Source: Hymenobacter sp.
GTDB lineage: Bacteria; Bacteroidota; Bacteroidia; Cytophagales; Hymenobacteraceae
DNA length: 40,152 nt
Reading direction: 5' to 3'
NCBI GenBank assembly: GCA_028288445.1
Contig: JAQBNT010000099.1
Coordinates: forward strand, 1 to 40,152
Both the position numbers and the translations under genes were made by a program. The notes beneath the pieces were generated by a model, which ran no database searches, was not told where the DNA came from, and saw only the letters and a list, made by a program, of their open reading frames with translations. Shown here in pieces: positions 1 through 7,485 of the stretch. How positions within the stretch are numbered: position 1 is the first letter of the stretch; every line of letters begins with the position of its first letter.

Positions 1-1
1 T

Positions 2-163
2 GTCCAAAAAGCATCTGTTGTAAACACCGTTACACCACGTGTAACGCAAATGCTTAATACCGACGCAGACCTGTCTAAACAGCTATTAGCGCTTCAGGTT
101 AAGTACATATCCCTTCTAGAAGCATACAATGAGCTATTGCTAAAAGTGTATGGGCCGAAGTGA
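2..163 (+). CDS. C-terminal end of an unidentified protein (5' truncated)
   Basis: An open frame enters from the left edge and codes for 53 residues before a TGA at 161-163. The peptide is mostly helical in composition, with leucine-rich stretches such as KQLLALQVKY and NELLLKVYG. I do not recognise the family and no domain can be assigned from the tail alone. It runs convergently to dciA. Its stop codon overlaps the first base of the palindrome that carries parS, so that palindrome may also serve as its transcription terminator. Codon use looks like ordinary coding sequence, but the fragment is short, so reality of the gene is likely rather than certain. Confidence 0.55.
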   Translation, partial: VQKASVVNTVTPRVTQMLNTDADLSKQLLALQVKYISLLEAYNELLLKVYGPK

Positions 164-169
164 CAAAAA

Positions 170-185
170 TGTTCCACGTGAAACA
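170..185. promoter_or_regulatory. parS: parS centromere-like site (ParB binding site)
   Basis: The 16-mer TGTTCCACGTGAAACA matches the bacterial parS consensus TGTTNCACGTGAAACA at every defined position. It sits at the centre of a 30-bp near-perfect palindrome (163-192) that differs from perfect symmetry at one base pair only. ParB dimers load at such sites and spread to organise and segregate the replication origin region. parS sites usually lie in the origin-proximal part of the chromosome, so this site suggests the window is near oriC. No parA or parB gene is visible here. Confidence 0.85.
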
Positions 186-192
186 TTTTTGT

Positions 193-412
193 CCTGACAC
201 ATCCCTTTTGGATGTTTTAGGTGAAGCGCCCACCATTGAGAAAAGGGTAGGGGCAGGCCGGTAATGCGGATGCAAACGACCCAAAGCGAACAAGCGTTTT
301 TGGGGCCGCGCCTCAGTGCGCTGTTGTCCTGGGGTACAGAAAATACCCGGCACATTCGCCGCTCAGTTGTGGACGAAGCCTGGGTCTAATTCAGCGCTGG
401 AAGGCTGGATGG
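193..412. other. Intergenic region with no recognisable gene
   Basis: Between the parS palindrome and the stop codon of dciA I see no convincing coding frame, tRNA or terminator. Two overlapping minus-strand frames exist here but have proline- and cysteine-rich, non-protein-like translations and no support. Because the flanking genes converge on this stretch, it would contain 3' untranslated regions. Confidence 0.5.
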
Positions 413-724
413 TTAGAGGAAGATGACCTCCGTTACTACCGTTGACCCAACCTCAGTATTGATAAGTTCAGCCACGCGGGTCTTCGCCATGAGCAACTCA
501 TGCTTGAGCGGCGCGGAGCTAAGCCGCACGAAGAGCCGGCCCTTGTTCACGTAAACTTCTTGGGTTTTCAAAGCGACGGCCTTTCCCATCACCCGCTCCC
601 AACTCGATACCACCGTCACCTCGTTAAGCTTGCCCTGAAGGCGGTAAGCCCGGACCAATGCTTCGAGGCCTTCCTTTAGCGGAATGATTTCGCCGGAGCG
701 GGAAGGAGTGGATGGTTTTTTCAC
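413..724 (-). CDS. dciA: DUF721 family protein, DciA-like helicase loader
   Basis: The 103-residue product is a DUF721 protein. Members named DciA recruit and load the replicative helicase DnaB in bacteria that lack DnaC or DnaI. Family features visible are the helical start with EALVRAYRLQGKL, the motif SSWERVMGKAV, and the strand-rich RLFVRLSSAPLKHEL followed by a helix. The start chosen is GTG at 724, giving MKKPSTPSRSG; a TTG at 745 would add seven residues and no ATG exists nearby. It lies 71 bases downstream of recF on the same strand, and a recF-DUF721 pairing is common across bacteria, so the two are probably co-transcribed. Function in helicase loading is inferred from the family. 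Confidence 0.85.
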   Translation of the reverse strand: MKKPSTPSRSGEIIPLKEGLEALVRAYRLQGKLNEVTVVSSWERVMGKAVALKTQEVYVNKGRLFVRLSSAPLKHELLMAKTRVAELINTEVGSTVVTEVIFL

Positions 725-795
725 GGAGCTAATGGGCAAATTCAACTGGCGAAAGGGTGCCAGTGAGGGCCTGCAAAGGTACTGCCGCGCGGTGC

Positions 796-1911
796 CTAAA
801 CGGGTGCCACAGTGCCATTCTGCACCCGAAATCGGAGGATGGGGACGGTCACCCGGGACAGGGCCTGGTCGGTGCGTTCCAGGTTGGTATCGGTCAGGAA
901 AACCTGGCCGAAGGTTTCATCGGCTACCAATTCCAGCAGGCGGGCGATGCGTTTGTCATCGAGGCGGTCGAAAATGTCGTCGAGTAGGAGTAGGGGCTTT
1001 TTCTGCTGCTTGGCCGCCAGCAACTCAAACTGAGCCAACTTGAGGGCAATGGCAAACGACTTCTGCTGGCCCTGGGAGGCATGGCTCTTCACGGGCTGCT
1101 CATTCATGAGAAAGACAAAATCGTCGCGGTGGGAGCCAACGGTGCTGCGCTGCAGCACGAAGTCCTTGCGCTCATTCAGGCGCAGCAGTTGGGCGAAGTC
1201 GGCCCCAACCAACTGGCTTTTGTAGGTGAGCATGACCTGCTCGCGGCCGTCGGCCAGCTGTTCATAATGCCGCTGAAAGATGGGGAGGTAGTCGATGAGA
1301 AAAGCCTCGCGTAGTGCCGTGAGCTGCTGGCCCAATGGCGCAAGCTGCTCGTCAATGGCCAGCAGGTAGTCGCGGTCAAAGCCGTGGGCGTTGCTGTGCC
1401 CGCCCTGCTTAAGCACGGCATTGCGCTGGCGCAGCAAGGAGTTATAGGAGATGAGCTGCTCCAGAAACTCGTGGTCGAGCTGCGCCATGAGGCTGTCGAA
1501 ATACTTGCGACGCTCCTCGCTGCCTTGGCGAATTAAGTCCGTGTCGTAAGGCGAAATGAGCACGGCGGGGTAGCGGCCAATGTGGTCGGCCATGCGCTCG
1601 TAGGCCTGCTTATCGTGCGTGACGGTCTTTTTCTGGCCCTGGCGGAGGCTTACCTGAATGGTTTCTTTCTCAGAAGCGTTGTTTGAAGAAAATACGCCTT
1701 TAACTACAAAGAAATCAGCATCTTGCTTGATGCAAAGGGCATCGGAGGCGGTGATGGCGCTTTTGGTCAGGGACAGGTAGTGAATCGCATCCAATAAGTT
1801 GGTTTTGCCGCTCCCGTTATCCCCGATGAAGCAATTGAGGCCGGGCGATAAACGAAGCGCGGCATCGTCGTAATTCTTAAAAAAAAGAAGCTGGAGGGAG
1901 TCAAGAGTCAT
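796..1911 (-). CDS. recF: DNA replication and repair protein RecF
   Basis: RecF is an ABC-type ATPase that binds single-strand gaps and helps load RecA in recombinational repair. The 371-residue length is normal. A Walker A motif GDNGSGKT lies at residues 30-37, an ABC signature-like SQGQQKS follows the motif TVGSHRDDF, and a Walker B LLLLDD lies at about 307-312. The start was set at ATG 1909-1911 (MTLDSLQL), since the family begins just before this strand; a longer frame to 1956 would add 15 residues that do not resemble the family. It is divergent from pdhA, with 73 bases between the two starts, and upstream of dciA. In many Bacteroidota recF lies near ribH and a TPR gene, as here. Confidence 0.96.
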   Translation of the reverse strand: MTLDSLQLLFFKNYDDAALRLSPGLNCFIGDNGSGKTNLLDAIHYLSLTKSAITASDALCIKQDADFFVVKGVFSSNNASEKETIQVSLRQGQKKTVTHDKQAYERMADHIGRYPAVLISPYDTDLIRQGSEERRKYFDSLMAQLDHEFLEQLISYNSLLRQRNAVLKQGGHSNAHGFDRDYLLAIDEQLAPLGQQLTALREAFLIDYLPIFQRHYEQLADGREQVMLTYKSQLVGADFAQLLRLNERKDFVLQRSTVGSHRDDFVFLMNEQPVKSHASQGQQKSFAIALKLAQFELLAAKQQKKPLLLLDDIFDRLDDKRIARLLELVADETFGQVFLTDTNLERTDQALSRVTVPILRFRVQNGTVAPV

Positions 1912-1984
1912 AAGGTGCGGATTTGCCAGCAGTTTTACGTAATTTCGCCCTCCCAACGCGAATTATTCTTTCCTTAACAGTGCT

Positions 1985-3166
1985 ATGGCGGATACGAAAG
2001 TAAAAGCTGCTTCTAAAAAACCGACGGCCTCGAAGGCTACCAATGGTTCAGCTGCCAAAGCTGCCAAAGGAAAGAGCAACGGTGTAACCACTGTGGCCCA
2101 GCCCGACCCCGTCCTGCCCGGAACCGATAAGCCCACAGCGGCTGCGTCAGGTTCTGCTACGAACATGCGCGCCTCCACAGCTACGTTCCCGAAGGAAACG
2201 TACATGCAGTGGTACGAGCAAATGCAACTCATGCGCAAGTTTGAGGACAAGGCAGGGCAGCTGTACGGTCAGCAGAAAATCAAAGGTTTTTGCCACCTCT
2301 ACATCGGCCAGGAGGCCTGTGTAGCCGGGCAGGTATCGGCTCTGGAAAAGGGCGATAAGTACATCACCGCTTACCGCGACCACGCCCATCCGCTGGCCCT
2401 GGGCACTTCGCCCAATGCCGTGATGGCCGAGCTGTTTGCCAAAGCCACTGGCTGCTCAAAAGGCAAAGGCGGCTCGATGCACATCTTCGATAAGGAAGTT
2501 GGTTTCATGGGCGGCCACGGCATCGTGGGCGGTCAGGTACCTATGGGCGCAGGCATTGCCTTCGCCGAGAAGTATAACAAGACGGGCAAGCTTTGCATCT
2601 GTTCGATGGGCGACGGCGCGGTGCGCCAGGGTGCCCTGCACGAGGCCTTCAACATGGCCATGCTGTGGAAGCTGCCGGTCATCTTCGTGATTGAGAACAA
2701 CGGCTATGCCATGGGTACGTCGGTGGCTCGCACGTCGAACGTGACGGACCTCTACAAGATTGGCCTGAGCTATGACATGCCTTCCGAGCCCGTAAACGGC
2801 ATGCGCGTAGAAGACGTGCACGAGGCCGTGGCCCGCGCCGCCGAGCGCGCCCGCGCTGGCGAAGGCCCCACGCTGCTTGAGTTCAAGACCTACCGCTACA
2901 AGGGCCACTCGATGAGCGACCCGGCCAAGTACCGTACCAAAGAGGAGCTGGAAGACTACCGCCACCGCGATGCAATCGAGGGTGTGCGTCACACGATTCT
3001 GACCAACAACTTCGCTACCGAAGCCGACCTCGAAGCTATTGATGAGCGCATCAAAGTTGCTGTGCAGGCTTCGGTTGAGTTTGCCGAAACGTCGCCCTAC
3101 CCCACGCCCGACGAACTGTACAAGGACGTGTACGTGCAGGCCGACTACCCCTACATCCACGACTAA
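1985..3166 (+). CDS. pdhA: Pyruvate dehydrogenase E1 component, alpha subunit
   Basis: This 393-residue protein is the thiamine-diphosphate-binding alpha subunit of the heterotetrameric pyruvate dehydrogenase E1, which decarboxylates pyruvate and passes the acetyl group to E2. The TPP-binding motif runs from GDG at residues 209-211 to NN at 238-239. The conserved loop with GHSMSDPAKYR is present, as is the glycine-rich GGSMHIFD segment. About 60 residues at the N-terminus are rich in Lys, Ala, Ser and Thr and precede the conserved domain, which begins near YMQWYEQMQLMRKFED. This extension looks disordered. The beta subunit and E2 are not in the window, as is usual in this phylum where E1 genes are often split. 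The next gene starts 60 bases downstream. Confidence 0.95.
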   Translation: MADTKVKAASKKPTASKATNGSAAKAAKGKSNGVTTVAQPDPVLPGTDKPTAAASGSATNMRASTATFPKETYMQWYEQMQLMRKFEDKAGQLYGQQKIKGFCHLYIGQEACVAGQVSALEKGDKYITAYRDHAHPLALGTSPNAVMAELFAKATGCSKGKGGSMHIFDKEVGFMGGHGIVGGQVPMGAGIAFAEKYNKTGKLCICSMGDGAVRQGALHEAFNMAMLWKLPVIFVIENNGYAMGTSVARTSNVTDLYKIGLSYDMPSEPVNGMRVEDVHEAVARAAERARAGEGPTLLEFKTYRYKGHSMSDPAKYRTKEELEDYRHRDAIEGVRHTILTNNFATEADLEAIDERIKVAVQASVEFAETSPYPTPDELYKDVYVQADYPYIHD

Positions 3167-3225
3167 TTAACCGGGCCCCAGGCCCCCCGGCCTGCTTGCG
3201 GGCCGCCGTAGCAATACCCATTGTA

Positions 3226-4002
3226 ATGTCGAAGATTCCGTACACTGGCAAGAGCCAGCAGGCCCGCCAGGGGCAAGCCAACCAGCCAACCAACGTGCCA
3301 GCCGACCCGCTGGCGCCGGCTGAAGAATTTGTGCCGTCCGAAAACCCACTGTTGGAAGACCCGGACGCTCTGGCCGCCCGCCTGGCCGAGTCCGAGGATT
3401 TCGTGCGCAACAACCGCAGCTTGCTGCTGGGCATTCTGGCTGTGGTAGTGCTGGCCGTGGTTGGTGGCTTCGGCTACTATACCTGGCGCAATCAGCAGGA
3501 TTCGAAGGCCCAGGCCAGCATGTTCCGCGCCGTGAATAACTGGGAAGCCGACTCCCTCAACAAAGCCATCAAAGGCGACGGCAAGGCTCCCGGCCTGACC
3601 ACCGTGGCCAACGAGTACGGCAGCACGAAGGCCGGCAACCTCGCCAACTTCTACGCCGGTGTGGCCTCGCTGAAAAAGGGTGACTACAAAGCAGCCCTCG
3701 ATTACCTGGAAGATTTCAGCTCGGACGACTACTTGGTGCAAAGCCGCGCCTACTCGCTGATGGGCGACGCGCAGCTGGAGCTGAACAAGCCCAAGGAAGC
3801 CGCCGACCTCTACGCCAAAGCCGCCGAGCACAACGCCAACGAATTCTTTTCGCCCGGCTACCTGCTGAAAGAAGGCACGGCCCGCGAACTGGCCAAGGAC
3901 GACGAGGGCGCGGTGAAAGCCTACGACCGCATCATCACCGATTACCCCACGGCTCAGGAAGTGGCGGAAGCCCGCCAGTACAAAGCCAAGCTGGAGAAAT
4001 AA
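3226..4002 (+). CDS. Membrane-anchored tetratricopeptide repeat protein
   Basis: The 258-residue product has a cytoplasmic proline-rich N-terminus, one transmembrane helix at about residues 64-85 (LLLGILAVVVLAVVGG) and a C-terminal helical repeat region. Typical TPR signatures include AALDYLEDF, LMGDAQLELNKPKEAADLY and AVKAYDRIITDYP. The layout resembles YfgM-like ancillary proteins of the Sec translocon, but that role is an inference. The ATG at 3226 was preferred over a TTG at 3196 because it gives a normal hydrophilic start. In Bacteroidota a gene of this kind commonly sits next to recF and ribH. A strong terminator follows. Confidence 0.88.
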   Translation: MSKIPYTGKSQQARQGQANQPTNVPADPLAPAEEFVPSENPLLEDPDALAARLAESEDFVRNNRSLLLGILAVVVLAVVGGFGYYTWRNQQDSKAQASMFRAVNNWEADSLNKAIKGDGKAPGLTTVANEYGSTKAGNLANFYAGVASLKKGDYKAALDYLEDFSSDDYLVQSRAYSLMGDAQLELNKPKEAADLYAKAAEHNANEFFSPGYLLKEGTARELAKDDEGAVKAYDRIITDYPTAQEVAEARQYKAKLEK

Positions 4003-4043
4003 GCTGCGTGAACTGCCCGCTTAGCTAGGCATCACAACTTTTG

Positions 4044-4081
4044 ATTGCGCTTTCTCATCTTTGAGGAAGCGCAATTTTTTT
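4044..4081 (+). terminator. Rho-independent terminator after the TPR gene
   Basis: A perfect 9-bp stem, ATTGCGCTT at 4044-4052 pairing with AAGCGCAAT at 4067-4075, is followed by a run of seven T residues. It lies 41 bases after the TPR gene stop codon and separates the pdhA-TPR unit from ribH. Confidence 0.85.
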
Positions 4082-4182
4082 AATTAATCTGGGCGAAAGC
4101 AAACCATCGCGGCATTTCCGGCTTACTGGCACGGCTGCGAAAGGCCTCTGTATAAACTTCTCTTCCGAACGACAACCGCGAT

Positions 4183-4659
4183 ATGGCAACTTCCTTGCAA
4201 AACCTGAGCGACTACGACGCTTCAACTTTCATTGACATCAGCAACAAGCGCTTCGGGCTGGTGGTGGCCGACTGGAACCGCGAGATAACCGACATCCTCA
4301 GCGCCGGGGCCTACGATACCCTGATAAAGCACGGGGCCGTGGCCGACAACATTTACCGCAACAGCGTGCCCGGCAGCTTCGAGCTGACGCTGGGAGCGCA
4401 GTTTTTGGCCCAGCACGAGGAGATTGATGCCGTTATCTGCCTGGGTGTGGTCATTCAGGGCGAAACCAAGCACGACGACTACATCTGCCACGCGGTGGCG
4501 CAGGGCATCACCCAGGTAGGGCTGAAATTCAACAAGCCCGTTATTTTTGGCTTGGTGACGACCAACACGCTGGAGCAAGCCTGGGACCGGGCCGGCGGTA
4601 AGCACGGCAATAAGGGCGTGGAAGCCGCTGTGGCAGCCATCCAAATGCTGGGCTTTTAG
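4183..4659 (+). CDS. ribH: 6,7-dimethyl-8-ribityllumazine synthase
   Basis: RibH condenses 5-amino-6-ribitylamino-uracil with 3,4-dihydroxy-2-butanone 4-phosphate in the penultimate step of riboflavin synthesis, usually as an icosahedral or pentameric assembly. The 158-residue length is normal. Family motifs visible are W31 followed by NREIT, the phosphate-binding segment PGSFE at 63-67, and GETKHDDY at 93-100 containing the conserved catalytic His97. The C-terminal helix GNKGVEAAVAAIQM is also typical. It stands alone between a terminator and an untranslated region; no other rib gene is nearby. No FMN riboswitch is visible upstream. Confidence 0.96.
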   Translation: MATSLQNLSDYDASTFIDISNKRFGLVVADWNREITDILSAGAYDTLIKHGAVADNIYRNSVPGSFELTLGAQFLAQHEEIDAVICLGVVIQGETKHDDYICHAVAQGITQVGLKFNKPVIFGLVTTNTLEQAWDRAGGKHGNKGVEAAVAAIQMLGF

Positions 4660-4688
4660 CATTCGGAGGAAAAGCGAGCCAAACGGCG

Positions 4689-4696
4689 TAACTTTG
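4689..4696 (+). promoter_or_regulatory. Possible -7 promoter element upstream of the DksA-like gene
   Basis: TAACTTTG matches the Bacteroidota -7 consensus TAnnTTTG exactly. No good TTTG -33 element is present at the right distance, and a start here would leave an untranslated leader of about 140 bases before the ATG at 4846, so support is weak. Confidence 0.35.
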
Positions 4697-4845
4697 CACC
4701 CGCAAAAACAAAGCATACAAGGGCTTGGATTGGTGGTAATAATAGCTTTATTAGCTTGCCAAACCATTTAGCAGGCCTTGGCGTTGCGTGGTAGCTGTCA
4801 CCGATAATTCCTTAACTTTCTCTAGCAGTCCTTTTTTCTCAAAAA

Positions 4846-5229
4846 ATGAACGACGACAACATTCGCTATTCGCGGGAGGACCTGAATGAGTTCGACCAGA
4901 TTATCCAGGAGAAATTGACAGCGGCCCGCAAGGAACTGTCCTTCATCAAAGAAACCCTGAACCGTAGCAACGACTCGGGCACCGACACCACGGCCTCATC
5001 GGCCAAAGTATTGGAAGATGGTGCTGAAACCGCCGAGAAGGAAAGCATGAACCAACTGGCCTCGCGCCAGATGAAGTTCATCCAGCAGCTCGAAAACGCC
5101 CAGGTTCGCATCAAAAACGGCACTTACGGCGTGTGCATCGGTACCGGCAAGCTCATACCCAAGGACCGTTTGCGCGCCGTGCCTCATACTCAGCATTCCA
5201 TTGAAGCCAAAATGGCCCGGCGCGACTAA
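4846..5229 (+). CDS. TraR/DksA family protein with degenerate zinc finger
   Basis: The 127-residue protein has the DksA/TraR layout: a long helical hairpin (FDQIIQEKLTAARKELSFI and the returning helix to about residue 85) followed by a zinc-finger-like segment, RIKNGTYGVCIGTGKLIPKD. DksA relatives insert into the RNA polymerase secondary channel. Only one cysteine, in YGVC, remains of the usual four; the second position is Thr and the C-terminal pair is replaced by SIEAK. Loss of the zinc site is a known trend in the Bacteroidota members of this family, so it may fold without metal. The acidic hairpin tip that contacts polymerase cannot be assigned with confidence. The gene is monocistronic by spacing. 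Confidence 0.88.
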   Translation: MNDDNIRYSREDLNEFDQIIQEKLTAARKELSFIKETLNRSNDSGTDTTASSAKVLEDGAETAEKESMNQLASRQMKFIQQLENAQVRIKNGTYGVCIGTGKLIPKDRLRAVPHTQHSIEAKMARRD

Positions 5230-5259
5230 GCTGGAGCTTTTTTGGTAGTCGGTATTGAG

Positions 5260-5320
5260 TAGCCGGTAGTCAGAATTTAATTCGGGTTGATGTTGTTGAC
5301 CCCTTTCTGACTACCGGCTA
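5260..5320. repeat. Inverted repeat with 16-bp perfect arms
   Basis: Arms TAGCCGGTAGTCAGAA at 5260-5275 and its exact reverse complement at 5305-5320 flank a 29-base loop. Part of the arm (GGTAGTCGGTA, then CCGGTAGTC) is also repeated directly just upstream. It lies between the DksA-like gene and the pseudouridine synthase gene. The arm is followed by TTCCATG rather than a T run, so it looks more like a dispersed REP-type element than a simple terminator. Confidence 0.65.
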
Positions 5321-5382
5321 TTCCATGCCGACTTCTTTTTTTAACCTGTACCGTAGCGATACGGCACGCAACTTTTCTCCCC

Positions 5383-7377
5383 ATGGGCAAGAAACATTTT
5401 TCAGAAGATAAAGCGGACCGTCGCGGCGGCCGCAGTGCCGGTGGTCCCGGCGGCTTTGGTGGCAACAGCGCCGGCCGCAGCGAGCGGCCCGGCGCAAGTC
5501 GGGGCGGTGAGCGCGGCAACGACCGTGGTAGCGCCCGGAGCAATTTCGGCGGCAACGGCCGGCCAGCTTCGAATGGCGCATTCGGTCGCCCCGCGACTGG
5601 CGGCGCGTTTGGACGTCCATCGGGCGGAGCCTTTGGTGGAGGCAAGAAGTTTGATGGCGGTGGCGAGAAGCGCCCGTATGGCAGCAGCTACGGTGGCGGC
5701 CAGCGCGAAGGCGGCAGCGGTTTCGGCGGCGGCAAGAGCTTTGGTGGCGGCAAAAGCTTCGGCAATGACCGTCCTTTCGAGCGCCGCGACGAGCGGCCCC
5801 GCCTGGGCAAGGAGCAGCGCACCGGCACCAGCTACGGCCGCAGCGCCGAGCCCCGCAACTATGGCGTTGACCGCGGCGAGCAGCGTGGCCCGGCCACCGA
5901 TGCCCGGCCCATCCGCCCGTATCAGCCCAAGGAGAACTGGAATGGCCAGCCCTACCGCCGCGACGGCGAAAAGGCCGTGCCCCGCGGCGAGGCCGGCGAG
6001 CGCAACCGCAAATTCCAGAAAAGCAACCCCTACGCCTCGGATGCGGATAGCAGCCCGCGTAGCGGTGGCAGCTTCGGCCGTAGCACGCCGCGTGAAACTG
6101 AAAACTTTGACCGCAGCGAAAGCCGCAGCGACGAGCGCGGCCCGAACCGGCCCATCCGCTCGGCCCGCCCGTTTGAGGCCAACCCGCCGCAGCCCCGTGA
6201 GGAGCGTGGTGGCGAGCGCAATGAGCGCCGCGATGCCAACATCGAGCGCGCCGATGCCGGCAATGCTGACTACCGCGCCGACCAGGCTGCGTTTGGCCGC
6301 AAGTTCACGCCCGGCGCGTTTGGCCGTCGCGATGGTGCGCCCGCTTCGGGCCGCAGCACCGGCGAGCGCCCCGGTGGCTACGAGAAGCGCAGCACCGAAC
6401 GCTGGACCCCCGCCCCCGGCAGCTTTGCCGAGCGCCGCGAGGCCCTGAAAGCGCAGGAGCGCAGCGTGCGCCGCTCGGGTACCGGCTACGGTGCCAGCGT
6501 GGACAAGCCCCGCCCCGCCCGCCCCACGGTGCAGGAAAACCGCGCCGACAAGCCCCGCTTCGGCGAGCGCCCGGGCGAGGCTCCAGACTACAAGAACCTG
6601 AAGCACTACGAGCAGGACAAAACCCGTGGCAACAAGCGCCGCCGCGAGGAAGAGGACGATACCAACGCGGACGAAACGCGCCTGAACCGCTACATCGCCA
6701 ACGCGGGCATTTGCTCGCGCCGCGAGGCGGATGCGCTGATTGCCGCCGGCGAAATCAAAGTCAACGGCGAAGTGGTGACCGAGATGGGCTACAAAGTGCT
6801 GCCCGAGGACACCGTGCAGTACGGCAAAACCAACCTCAACCGCGAGAAGTCGGTGTACGTGCTGCTGAATAAGCCCAAGGACTTCATCACGACTACGGAA
6901 GACCCTGAAGGCCGCCGCACGGTGATGGACTTGGTGGCTAGTGCTTCGAAGGAGCGCATCTTCCCGGTGGGCCGCCTCGACCGCAATACTACCGGTCTGC
7001 TGCTCTTCACCAACGATGGCGAAGTAGCCCAGAAGCTCTCGCACCCCTCGCACAAAAACAAGAAAATCTACCAAGTCGAGCTCAGCCAGCCTTTGGCCGA
7101 AGAGGACTTGCGCAAGATTGCGGAAGGCCTGGAACTGGAAGACGGCAAAGCCATTGTGGATGACGTAGCCGTGGTGGCGGGCAACGCGCACTTTGTGGGC
7201 ATTGAAATCCACATTGGCCGCAACCGCATCGTGCGCCGCATTTTCGAGCACCTCGGCTACGAAGTGGTGGCCCTGGACCGCGTGCAGTACGCCGGCCTCA
7301 CCAAGAAGGACCTGCCGCGTGGCAAATGGCGCTTCCTGAGCGAGCAGGAGGTTATCCGCATGAAGTACTTCCTGTAA
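5383..7377 (+). CDS. RsuA/RluB-type rRNA pseudouridine synthase with long disordered N-terminus
   Basis: The C-terminal 235 residues form a standard RluB/RsuA enzyme that isomerises uridine to pseudouridine in rRNA. An S4 RNA-binding domain starts near residue 431 (RLNRYIANAGICSRREAD), and the catalytic motif GRLDRNTTG places the nucleophile at Asp533. The motif GRNRIVRRIFEHLGY lies near the C-terminus. The first roughly 430 residues are low complexity, dominated by Gly, Arg, Ser, Asn and Phe, with many repeats of the type GGAFGRP, SFGGGKSFGG and ERRDERP; this resembles RG/RGG-rich RNA-binding tails. Ordinary family members are about 240-300 residues, so this is an unusually large version. 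RluB rather than RsuA is favoured by general resemblance but the exact target base is not certain. Confidence 0.92.
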   Translation: MGKKHFSEDKADRRGGRSAGGPGGFGGNSAGRSERPGASRGGERGNDRGSARSNFGGNGRPASNGAFGRPATGGAFGRPSGGAFGGGKKFDGGGEKRPYGSSYGGGQREGGSGFGGGKSFGGGKSFGNDRPFERRDERPRLGKEQRTGTSYGRSAEPRNYGVDRGEQRGPATDARPIRPYQPKENWNGQPYRRDGEKAVPRGEAGERNRKFQKSNPYASDADSSPRSGGSFGRSTPRETENFDRSESRSDERGPNRPIRSARPFEANPPQPREERGGERNERRDANIERADAGNADYRADQAAFGRKFTPGAFGRRDGAPASGRSTGERPGGYEKRSTERWTPAPGSFAERREALKAQERSVRRSGTGYGASVDKPRPARPTVQENRADKPRFGERPGEAPDYKNLKHYEQDKTRGNKRRREEEDDTNADETRLNRYIANAGICSRREADALIAAGEIKVNGEVVTEMGYKVLPEDTVQYGKTNLNREKSVYVLLNKPKDFITTTEDPEGRRTVMDLVASASKERIFPVGRLDRNTTGLLLFTNDGEVAQKLSHPSHKNKKIYQVELSQPLAEEDLRKIAEGLELEDGKAIVDDVAVVAGNAHFVGIEIHIGRNRIVRRIFEHLGYEVVALDRVQYAGLTKKDLPRGKWRFLSEQEVIRMKYFL

Positions 7378-7392
7378 GGCTTATCACCGATA

Positions 7393-7456
7393 CAACTCAC
7401 AGTTATGACTTGGGCAACTCACAGTAGTGAGTTGCCCAAGTCATAACTGTGAGTTG
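7393..7456. repeat. Perfect 30-bp inverted repeat with 4-base loop
   Basis: The arms 7393-7422 and 7427-7456 are exact reverse complements over 30 bases and are separated by AGTA. Each arm carries a shorter internal direct repeat of CAACTCACAGT. It begins 16 bases after the pseudouridine synthase stop codon and ends 29 bases before coaX. There is no T run, so it is either an unusual hairpin terminator or a mobile-type palindromic unit. Confidence 0.8.
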
Positions 7457-7485
7457 CTAATGGACTGCCTGTGCCCGTATCCAGC

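Noticed and set aside
99..355. Two overlapping minus-strand frames near the parS site
   Set aside because: Compositions are not protein-like, they overlap each other and the plus-strand fragment, and one runs across the parS palindrome.
1912..1984. Divergent promoter pair between recF and pdhA
   Set aside because: A TTTG and a TAATTTCG occur on the plus strand but only 14 bases apart and with one mismatch; too weak to list.
4660..4845. FMN riboswitch near ribH
   Set aside because: No conserved RFN-element pattern could be recognised upstream or downstream of ribH.
5401..7251. Long minus-strand open frame opposite the pseudouridine synthase gene
   Set aside because: It is a 616-residue Ala/Val/Arg-rich translation with no family features. 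It arises because the GC-rich low-complexity sense strand lacks stops in this frame. The sense frame has an S4 domain and catalytic motifs.
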